From NCBI GenBank assembly GCA_018362895.1, contig JAHALR010000001.1:124001-188000 (forward strand): a stretch of 64,000 bases of DNA, written 5' to 3'. Below, piece by piece: positions 56,789 through 64,000 of this stretch; position 1 is the first letter of the stretch, and every line of letters starts with the position of its first letter. The position numbers were made by a program, and so were the translations under genes. The stretch is from Clostridium sp. (GTDB lineage Bacteria > Cyanobacteriota > Vampirovibrionia > Gastranaerophilales > Gastranaerophilaceae). Below the pieces are notes generated by a model that saw only the letters and a program-made list of their open reading frames with translations, made no database searches and had not been told where the DNA came from.

Positions 56789-59230
56789 ATGGCAACAGAA
56801 ACAAATTATGATGCTAGTAATATTAGGGTTCTGGAAGGACTGGAAGCTGTTAGAATGAGACCCGGTATGTATATCGGCTCTACCTCTCAAAGAGGTTTGC
56901 ATCACTGTATTTACGAAATCGTAGACAACTCTATTGATGAATCGCTTGCAGGTTATTGTACACAAATTACAGTAACTATTAATGCTGATGAAAGTGTAAC
57001 AGTAGAAGACAATGGAAGAGGAATTCCTGTTGATATAAAACAAGATTCCGGAAAATCAGCACTCGAAATCGTTCACACAGTACTTCACGCAGGCGGTAAG
57101 TTCGGTGACGGAGGTTACAAAGTATCAGGTGGTCTTCACGGCGTAGGCGCATCTGTTGTAAATGCTTTATCAGAAAAATATGTTGTTGAAGTTTCAAGAC
57201 AGGGTTTTGTATGGAGACAGGAATATTTAAGAGGTGAACCGACTACACCTGTTGAAAAAATCAAAGAAACAGATAAAACAGGTACAAAAACAACCTTCTG
57301 GCCTGATCCTGAAATTTTTACCGAAACAACACAAATTGACAGAGATGTTATTGCAAATCGTTTAAGAGAAATGGCATTCTTAAACAAAGGTTTAAAAATA
57401 AGATATATTGATGCAAAAACAAAAGAAGAGCATGATTTTCATTTTGAAGGCGGTATCGGAAGCTATGTTGAGTTTTTGAACAAAAACAAAACAGTCCTTT
57501 TTGAACAGCCCATTTATATTGACAAAGCTGTTGATAACATGCAGGTTGAAATAGCAATGCAATATACTGATGCTTATAATGAATCTGTATTGAGTTTTGC
57601 AAACAACATCAATACCCACGGGGGCGGTACTCACCTCACCGGTTTCAGAAACGGAATCACACGTGTATTGAATGATTATGCAAGAAAAAACAAATTGTTA
57701 AAAGATTCTGATGCAAATCTTTCTGGTGATGACGTAAGAGAAGGACTTACGGCAATTGTTTCAGTTAAATTACCAAATCCTGAATTCGAAGGGCAGACAA
57801 AAGACAAGCTTGGTAGTTCTGAGGCAACAGCAGCCGTTCAAGATGCAATTAAAGATAAGCTGCAAGAATGGCTGGAATTTAACCCGAAGTATGCAAAAAT
57901 CATTATCGAAAAAACTTTACAGGCTCAAAGAGCAAGAGAAGCAGCAAGAAAAGCTAGAGAATTAACAAGAAGAAAATCAGCTCTTGAAACTTCAACTCTT
58001 CCCGGCAAACTTGCAGACTGTTCAAACAGAGAACCAGAAAAATGCGAACTCTACATTGTTGAGGGTGATTCTGCCGGTGGTTCAGCAAAACAGGGAAGAA
58101 ACAGAATGTTTCAGGCAATTTTGCCATTGCGAGGTAAAATTCTTAATGTTGAAAGAGCTCGCCTTGACAAAATGTATGCTAACAACGAAATTAAATCAAT
58201 GGTTCAGGCTCTCGGTATCAACATAAGCAAAAACGAAGATGATGTCGACATCGAAAAATTACGTTATCATAAAATTATTATCATGACAGATGCTGACGTT
58301 GACGGTGCACACATTAGAACCCTGCTTTTGACATTCTTTTTCAGATATGCAAAACCATTGTTGGACAATGGACATGTGTTCATTGCACAACCGCCTTTGT
58401 ATAAAATTACAATCGGCAAACAGGCTGAATACCTATATGATGACAGGGCTCTGGATAAAATGCTCAGAGAAAGGGGCATAAAAGATTTAACCCTTTACAA
58501 TAAAGATAAATCAAAAAGCGCAACAGCCGGTGAACTCAGTGAGTTGCTTGCAAATATGTCAACTTTCTATCACTCATTCAATAACCCGCTCATCAACGCA
58601 ATTCCTTCAGTTGTTATGAGAGCACTTATTCGTTCGAATATCACACCTGAAGATTTTGACAGTCAGGAAGCAATGCAAAAACACTGTGCATATATTAATC
58701 ACTATTTGATTGATCACGCTGAAAATTACGGAATAGAAGAAGCTAAAAACTATCGTGTAGAAATCAAATTTAATACTGAGACACAAAAATACAATCTCAA
58801 TCTTCACCTTGAAAGAGAAACAGAACAAGTTCTTTTGACTTCTATTTTGATTAAATCAAATGAGTTCCAAAGAGTTAAAAATGCTTATCCTGCAATCAGA
58901 AGCTACCTCATTGAAGAAGAAAAAGTTCTTGTTCTTGACAATGGAACAGAAGAACTGCAAATAACAGCGTTTGCTGAACTTCAAAGAGTTGTAGAAGAAA
59001 GAGGCAAAAAAGGTCTAACTCTTCAACGATTCAAAGGTCTAGGTGAAATGATGCCGCAACAGCTCTGGGAAACAACAATGGATCCTTCTACAAGAACTCT
59101 TTTAAAAGTTAATGTTGAAGATGCAATGTTATGTGACCAGCTATTTGACATACTTATGGGGGATAAAGTTGAACCCAGACGTGACTTTATTGAAACAAAT
59201 GCTGTATTTGCTCAAAATATTGACACTTAA
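56789..59230 (+). CDS. gyrB: DNA gyrase subunit B
   Basis: GyrB supplies the ATPase of gyrase. The GHKL motifs are EIVDNSIDE, DNGRGIPV and GGLHGVGASVVNAL. The TOPRIM motifs are EGDSAGGSAKQGRNR and DADVDGAHI, and QRFKGLGEM with LWETTMDP is the C-terminal signature. At 813 residues it carries the ~170-residue insertion in the TOPRIM-tail region known from Gram-negative GyrB and missing in Gram-positive GyrB. GGGGA lies 12 nt before the ATG. gyrA is not adjacent. A strong terminator follows. Confidence 0.95.
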   Translation: MATETNYDASNIRVLEGLEAVRMRPGMYIGSTSQRGLHHCIYEIVDNSIDESLAGYCTQITVTINADESVTVEDNGRGIPVDIKQDSGKSALEIVHTVLHAGGKFGDGGYKVSGGLHGVGASVVNALSEKYVVEVSRQGFVWRQEYLRGEPTTPVEKIKETDKTGTKTTFWPDPEIFTETTQIDRDVIANRLREMAFLNKGLKIRYIDAKTKEEHDFHFEGGIGSYVEFLNKNKTVLFEQPIYIDKAVDNMQVEIAMQYTDAYNESVLSFANNINTHGGGTHLTGFRNGITRVLNDYARKNKLLKDSDANLSGDDVREGLTAIVSVKLPNPEFEGQTKDKLGSSEATAAVQDAIKDKLQEWLEFNPKYAKIIIEKTLQAQRAREAARKARELTRRKSALETSTLPGKLADCSNREPEKCELYIVEGDSAGGSAKQGRNRMFQAILPLRGKILNVERARLDKMYANNEIKSMVQALGINISKNEDDVDIEKLRYHKIIIMTDADVDGAHIRTLLLTFFFRYAKPLLDNGHVFIAQPPLYKITIGKQAEYLYDDRALDKMLRERGIKDLTLYNKDKSKSATAGELSELLANMSTFYHSFNNPLINAIPSVVMRALIRSNITPEDFDSQEAMQKHCAYINHYLIDHAENYGIEEAKNYRVEIKFNTETQKYNLNLHLERETEQVLLTSILIKSNEFQRVKNAYPAIRSYLIEEEKVLVLDNGTEELQITAFAELQRVVEERGKKGLTLQRFKGLGEMMPQQLWETTMDPSTRTLLKVNVEDAMLCDQLFDILMGDKVEPRRDFIETNAVFAQNIDT

Positions 59231-59245
59231 AAACTTACCAAACAT

Positions 59246-59279
59246 AAAAAAAAGAGGCTTAATAAAGCCTCTTTTTTTC
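59246..59279 (+). terminator. Terminator after gyrB
   Basis: AAAAAAGAGGCTT pairs with AAGCCTCTTTTTT around AATA, ending in a T7 tract. Confidence 0.88.
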
Positions 59280-59386
59280 AATTTAATTAAGAATTATTAA
59301 AAAGAAGATATTAAGTAGCAAAAAATTTTATTTAGTAGCTTAAAATAAGTGTATACACTACAATTATAAAATTGAGGCTATCACCT

Positions 59387-61192
59387 ATGAAAATCATTTT
59401 AAACAACAGCTATTCACCCAAATATAACAACCATAATCATTCGCAAAAGCATAATGTCAATTTTCAGGGAAGAATGGATGTATTAAAATATGCGCTTAAT
59501 AAAAACAAAGGAAGAAATGAAGGCTTTTTCTTTATTAATGTGTCCTCATTCCTTGATGTTTCCGAAAGAAGCCTCAAAAAATACACTGAGCGATTCAAAA
59601 GATACAAAATGGACTTTTTGTACTCACTTGCACAAAAATATAATATTGATAAAAGAAACATGACACCTGAATTGCAAAACGAATCAAAGAATGTTCTTTT
59701 CAGTATATATGACAAAGTAAAATATCCCAATAATATCTATAAAACATTAATAAATGATACGAATTATAATTTCAAACAATTAGATAATATTATCGATTTA
59801 AGTATAAAAGAGCCACAAAAACAAAACCTTATACAAAATTTGTTAAATGTTTATAAAGAAAAAAACGGAAAACACACTGTTCCTTATAAAGTAATGGTAG
59901 ACTTTTTATCTACACCTTCATCAAAACAAATATCAGCCAATTTTGAAACTTATCGACCATTTATCAAACTGAATACAGAAAATTCTGAAGTTGTATCAAA
60001 ACTTGAAGAAGAGATCCAAAAAGGATATGACAAGTCAGTTTTTGAAAAAAGATTAAATATTAGAGAATTGACTCAAAACAACAGTATACTCAGCAACATG
60101 GATAAGAATATACTGGAAAAAAATTATAACGAATCAAGAATAAATGTATTAAACGCAGTAGACATGATATATGCCCCACTTTCAAACATAAAACAAGAAT
60201 CAATTAGAAAAAAAACAGATATTTTATGGGAAATATACAATACAACAAATGATAAAAACGCATCATTAAGACAAAAAGTTGCAAACTTTGCAATTAGAAA
60301 AATAAATTTTGAAAACAGAGAACAAGATGCACAACTAGAATCTCTGGTAAAAATATACAGACACATAGATGAAAATCCAATGGCTAAAACATTTGTAACT
60401 CAAGCACTTAAAGACAATTACAGACTACGTTCATTCACAAACATTGAAAAAACACTTTCCAAAGGTAATTTAGAACTTATTAACAAATACCCGGCAGAAG
60501 TCAAAGAATATCTATGGAATCACAACAATATCGCGGACATAACAATTGAAGATATTGAAGAAATAAACAGCAAGATTAACAATCATAGTAAAAAATATTC
60601 TATAAACCTCAAAGAAAAAATTAAAGCAATGTTCTCTTTCAAAAAAGATCAAAATTTATATTTAGATGCAACACAAGCATTGAAAATACCACAATCAACT
60701 CAAAAACAGAAACTAAATATAATTGAAAATGCAGTTGTTCCTTTAAAAGGAAAAGAAACATATTCATCAAAAACATATCCATCAACGCCAATTTTTTGTG
60801 GTAAGAAAAAAAATATTATCATAAAAATAAATGAAATTATTGACTCAAAACTGGCAAGATTAAATTCAGAAGAACAATTATGGCAAAAACGGGATTATGC
60901 AATCAAAGCCACCAAAATACGTTTAAACCTTCTGCAAGACATGTTCAAATCCGTTAAAGACACACGTATTGCAGATAGAATTAACGGAAGAAAGCCTTCT
61001 GTTTCAAACAAAGATGTATTAAGACTTTATGAAGCTGTAAATGGAAAAAATGCAAAAGATGTAAAAAGAATGCTTAAAGAAACTGACTCAAAAGGTAATA
61101 GAAAATTTAACATTCTGGAAATTGCTGAAATATTTGAAAAGAAAAATAAAGAGGAAAACTTAAAAAAATTACATAGAAATAGCCAGAAATAA
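59387..61192 (+). CDS. Hypothetical 601-residue protein with N-terminal NFQG motif
   Basis: I do not recognise this protein. It is Lys/Asn/Glu-rich and mainly helical. After a polar N-terminus rich in Asn and His it carries NFQG at 25-28, a variant of the tag-like motif. Repeated helical units with charged surfaces fill the rest; no membrane segment or signal peptide is visible. I use the ATG at 59387, with GAGG upstream, rather than the TTG at 59372 that contains this SD. Confidence 0.65.
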   Translation: MKIILNNSYSPKYNNHNHSQKHNVNFQGRMDVLKYALNKNKGRNEGFFFINVSSFLDVSERSLKKYTERFKRYKMDFLYSLAQKYNIDKRNMTPELQNESKNVLFSIYDKVKYPNNIYKTLINDTNYNFKQLDNIIDLSIKEPQKQNLIQNLLNVYKEKNGKHTVPYKVMVDFLSTPSSKQISANFETYRPFIKLNTENSEVVSKLEEEIQKGYDKSVFEKRLNIRELTQNNSILSNMDKNILEKNYNESRINVLNAVDMIYAPLSNIKQESIRKKTDILWEIYNTTNDKNASLRQKVANFAIRKINFENREQDAQLESLVKIYRHIDENPMAKTFVTQALKDNYRLRSFTNIEKTLSKGNLELINKYPAEVKEYLWNHNNIADITIEDIEEINSKINNHSKKYSINLKEKIKAMFSFKKDQNLYLDATQALKIPQSTQKQKLNIIENAVVPLKGKETYSSKTYPSTPIFCGKKKNIIIKINEIIDSKLARLNSEEQLWQKRDYAIKATKIRLNLLQDMFKSVKDTRIADRINGRKPSVSNKDVLRLYEAVNGKNAKDVKRMLKETDSKGNRKFNILEIAEIFEKKNKEENLKKLHRNSQK

Positions 61193-61326
61193 GTTAACTT
61201 TTGTTTCATAATATTAAAAGTGGTAGCAAATAATATTTTTACAGGTTTTCAAATAAATGGACAGCTTTTTGTCCAACAGCCCTTAAATCTAGCGGGTGTG
61301 AATATATAAATAGGTATTTCATTCAA

Positions 61327-63825
61327 GTGATTAGAACAAGACAAATTGACATAAAAAATCAATACAGTCTAGAGCGAAAAAATTTCCATCATCAACAATT
61401 TGAGGCAGGAGGTTCGCTCCCAAAAGCCAAATACACAAACCTACATAATAACTATAATATAAAACCCTTGCAAGGTGCGATACAAACGCAAATATCTTTC
61501 AAGGGTTTTGATTTTAACCTTGCAAAAAACGCCTTAAAACCAACTATAAAGCCAATACCCAGAAAACTAACTGAAAAAGTTTTCGCATCACTTAAAAGAA
61601 TAAGCTTTCAACAATATTCTGACTACACCGACATAAGAAACAAGTATGTTGAATTAATTAAAACAAACAGTGAAGCAAGAAAAAAGCTTGGAATACCTGA
61701 AAATATCGCCAAAGAAATAACAAATGACAATCTTTATTACATTCCAAAAAAAAAGATTGCTAATAAATTTTTTGAACAGCTTGTTTCCCCTCTCACGGCA
61801 CTTTATAAAAGTGTGAAAAAAGTTTTTACCCCAAAAGAAAAACAAGCCGAAATCAATAAAACACAAAAAATCATAAAAGATTTTTCAAGTCTCGAAGGGT
61901 TAATTAAGTCTCATGAAATCTGGGAAAATGGATATCGCAAAATGAGCGGAAATCCGAAGTGGACAAAAGAAAGCGATTTTTTGATTCCCAATGAGATACT
62001 GGATGGAAAAATTAGCAGAAGGCGCAAAAAATTTGTTGACCCGGAAAAAGGCAAATATTCAATGACATCATTGATGTTAGGTAACAGATTCATTTCAGGT
62101 ATTGTTTACTCTTATTTCTTAGGTACAGATGCATACAATACAACAATGAGATATAGCAATGACAAACATGAAGCAAACATGCAAAGAAATTCACGTATAG
62201 CGCAAGAATTTTCAAGAATTGGCTTGAGCATGTATATTCAAAATCTTCTTTACGGAACATTTGAAGCAGCCGTAAACAGAAGTCTTTCAACAGCCCTTTT
62301 TGTTTCAGGTTCAACAGCTGCTTTTTCTGAAATATTGGGAAGAAAACTTGTTGGAAAACCAATAATGCCGTCAGACAAGGAAACTCTTGACCGTCTTGAA
62401 AAAGAAATGTCTGAAAAAAAAGGTATTTTACCTGCAATAGGACGACTTTTAACAAATGTGAAGAAAAAACCAACGCAAAAACAAGAAACATTAAAAAGCA
62501 CTGCAACAGTAAAATATATAAAATCACAGCCTAATCACAAGCTATTTAACGCTTTTAGCGAAAATAACGAAGAAAAAAACAATATACCCTCATTCAAAGG
62601 TTTTTATGAAGTAGAAAAATTAATTGATAAAAAGGAGATTAAAACAGTACTTGCCGCTTTAAAAAAAGCAGATAAACAAGAATATGAAAAAATTAAAGAA
62701 ACTATAAAAAAAGCGCTTAACAAATCTGAATACTTCAAACAGTTTAAAGAAAAGTTTCTTCAAGAAAATCCCAAAAATTCAGAAATGCTCAATGATATAG
62801 AATCTCTGCTTGAAATAGAAACTCTTGAAAAACTCCCATTAGGAATGCAAAAAACAGCATGGGGGCAATTAACAAAAAGTATTCTTGTTCCGATAAACTT
62901 CATAAAAAACACAGCAACATCAACAGTAAATGGTATAAGAAAAATATTCAGAAGAATAACAGGAAAACCAAATAATCTTACCCTTAAAGAACTGAATAAA
63001 CTTAAATCCAGCACAGACAACAAAGACATTAAAAAACTTGAACAATTTAATAACTATTACACAAAGAGGTTAAAACTGCCAGCTTGGAACAAATCCAATC
63101 TGAATGAACAAGAAAAGATGCTCAGACTTTTTGAAGAATTTAAAAGCCTTGCAAATAAAGACCCTGAAGAAATAGAAGGCGCAAAAAACATCCTCCTCTG
63201 GTTAAATAACCAAATTAAACAGGAAAAAATTATTGTACAAAAAGATGGGACTCTTTCAGAGAAAGATGTTCAAAAAGTAAAAGATATAATGAAAAAAGCA
63301 GTAATGCTTGCTGACGGCTCAAAACATGTTGAATATGACGGAAATACAATTACACAAACAAATATAAATTTATCAAGAGCAATCACAACACTGTTTCTTG
63401 TCACTGACGCATATAATCTAACCATGCAGTATAGCGGGGACAACAAAAAAGATGCAAACAAAAGTGCTAAAAACAGAGCAGCACAAGAAATCTCAAGAAT
63501 TAGTGTTTCTGCATACATAATGGCATTTGTTCATAATTTACTCGGCAAGCTTTGCAACTCAAGCTTAGGTGGAGCCTTCACACTTACCGCATTAACATCA
63601 TCGATAAACGATTCATTGTCAAGAAAAGTTGTAGGAGTACCCTTAACAGCAAAAAACCAAACAGAATTAAGAGAAATCGATCAAAAAAATAACAAATCCA
63701 AAAATCCGATTAAAAAGGCACTGGCTTATTCCATAGGTAAAAAAGGAATCTTGCCTTCAGTAACAAAAGAAGATAAAACAGATTATTTCAAAAATGAATT
63801 TTTTATTACGCCAAAAATAAATTAA
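61327..63825 (+). CDS. Unknown 832-residue protein made of two tandem SFKG/TDAYN halves
   Basis: I do not recognise the family. The protein is an internal duplication. Each half begins with SFKGF (residues 57-61 and about 421), continues with a charged helical part, and ends with a membrane-type module (about 248-358 and 678-790). Shared residues include TDAYN-x-TM, Q-E-x-SRI, and LxRKxVGxP. The start is GTG at 61327 with no convincing SD; no later Met is near the N-terminus. It probably localises to the envelope or cytoplasmic membrane. Confidence 0.65.
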   Translation: MIRTRQIDIKNQYSLERKNFHHQQFEAGGSLPKAKYTNLHNNYNIKPLQGAIQTQISFKGFDFNLAKNALKPTIKPIPRKLTEKVFASLKRISFQQYSDYTDIRNKYVELIKTNSEARKKLGIPENIAKEITNDNLYYIPKKKIANKFFEQLVSPLTALYKSVKKVFTPKEKQAEINKTQKIIKDFSSLEGLIKSHEIWENGYRKMSGNPKWTKESDFLIPNEILDGKISRRRKKFVDPEKGKYSMTSLMLGNRFISGIVYSYFLGTDAYNTTMRYSNDKHEANMQRNSRIAQEFSRIGLSMYIQNLLYGTFEAAVNRSLSTALFVSGSTAAFSEILGRKLVGKPIMPSDKETLDRLEKEMSEKKGILPAIGRLLTNVKKKPTQKQETLKSTATVKYIKSQPNHKLFNAFSENNEEKNNIPSFKGFYEVEKLIDKKEIKTVLAALKKADKQEYEKIKETIKKALNKSEYFKQFKEKFLQENPKNSEMLNDIESLLEIETLEKLPLGMQKTAWGQLTKSILVPINFIKNTATSTVNGIRKIFRRITGKPNNLTLKELNKLKSSTDNKDIKKLEQFNNYYTKRLKLPAWNKSNLNEQEKMLRLFEEFKSLANKDPEEIEGAKNILLWLNNQIKQEKIIVQKDGTLSEKDVQKVKDIMKKAVMLADGSKHVEYDGNTITQTNINLSRAITTLFLVTDAYNLTMQYSGDNKKDANKSAKNRAAQEISRISVSAYIMAFVHNLLGKLCNSSLGGAFTLTALTSSINDSLSRKVVGVPLTAKNQTELREIDQKNNKSKNPIKKALAYSIGKKGILPSVTKEDKTDYFKNEFFITPKIN

Positions 63826-63863
63826 TATTATAAATTTAATCATATTTAATATAAGATATAAAA

Positions 63864-64000
63864 ATGGATAGCAATTCTCAAAATAAACAGACAAAAGAAC
63901 AAATGCCGGAATTTAACCACTATACAGTTATGGCAAATGAAGCTGTTGATGCATTGGAATGTCAATCGGGAAAAATATATGTTGATGCAACTCTGGGAGG
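63864..64000 (+). CDS. rsmH: 16S rRNA (cytosine(1402)-N(4))-methyltransferase RsmH, 5' part (runs off window)
   Basis: The first 45 residues are visible. They contain the RsmH pattern HYTVMANEAVDALE followed by KIYVDATLGG, the start of the SAM-binding loop (family: DATLGGGGH). The rest lies beyond the right edge. The ATG at 63864 is preceded by an AT-rich segment (TATAAGATATAAAA) that could hold a -10 very close to the start. Confidence 0.85.
   Translation, partial: MDSNSQNKQTKEQMPEFNHYTVMANEAVDALECQSGKIYVDATLG

Noticed and set aside
56789..59230. ParE (topoisomerase IV) instead of GyrB
   Set aside because: The ~170-residue Gram-negative-type insertion near the TOPRIM end and the total length fit GyrB.
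1..64000. CRISPR arrays, insertion sequences or rRNA
   Set aside because: No regularly spaced repeats, transposase-like ORFs with terminal repeats or rRNA sequence were seen.

Overview
The window is an AT-rich bacterial chromosome segment with short intergenic gaps, no rRNA, no insertion sequence and no CRISPR array. The gene set suggests a fermentative, Gram-negative-type relative of the non-photosynthetic Cyanobacteria, most likely a Melainabacteria/Vampirovibrionia (Gastranaerophilales-like) genome. The reasons are an SLH-domain secreted protein, type IV pilin-like prepilin, GyrB with the Gram-negative-type TOPRIM insertion, DUF2993 and GerMN proteins, [FeFe]-hydrogenase maturase HydG, and no photosynthesis genes. 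This assignment is an inference from gene content; no database was searched.

Layout. 1-3.0 kb: the 3' end of an envelope-type protein, a pseudopilin, a TIGR02757/DUF2400 protein and tadA. 3.0-4.0 kb: an RpoD-family sigma factor with promoter and terminator. 4.0-11.2 kb: a long minus-strand operon, purD-ylxR-infB-rbfA-truB-DUF2993-GerMN-HicB-like. 11.3-20.4 kb: a Met-rich small protein, dut-serB (probably leaderless), clpB whose Shine-Dalgarno lies inside a strong hairpin, a spermidine synthase-like protein, and ksgA-ispE. 20.4-25.5 kb: small unknown proteins, deoB with a tandem-repeat protein and an SDR, and ychF with a C39-like protein. 25.5-31.3 kb: a divergent GH77 glucanotransferase, tRNA-Leu(CAA), a guanidine-I riboswitch controlling a Gdx/SugE exporter, an Lrp-aminotransferase pair, and pnuC. 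31.3-41.9 kb: lineage-type unknown proteins, hydG, an SLH protein, an alpha/beta hydrolase and a SNF2 helicase. 42.0-50.4 kb: tRNA-Asp, then an accessory redox island: TetR with a 43-bp perfect palindromic operator, a flavodoxin-like protein, two aldo/keto reductases (one frameshifted), CMD, cupin, hydrolase, DUF3737, and a divergent LysR with its own palindrome. 50.4-59.3 kb: SIMPL, DUF486, a Spy-like Cys/His-rich protein, a NarL-type two-component pair, AmrB/MEMO and gyrB. 59.4-64 kb: two large unknown proteins and the 5' end of rsmH.

The observation most likely to be new is a recurring short motif, [SNT]F[KQ][GAR]. It sits 18-60 residues from the N-terminus of six otherwise unlike proteins (25.5, 20.8, 31.3, 32.3, 59.4 and 61.3 kb) and recurs internally before repeated modules in two of them. 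It looks like a lineage-specific tag or docking motif; even the GH77 enzyme carries it. The second strong lead is the clpB leader hairpin, which pairs the SD and the U-tract directly before the AUG and so could be an RNA thermometer.
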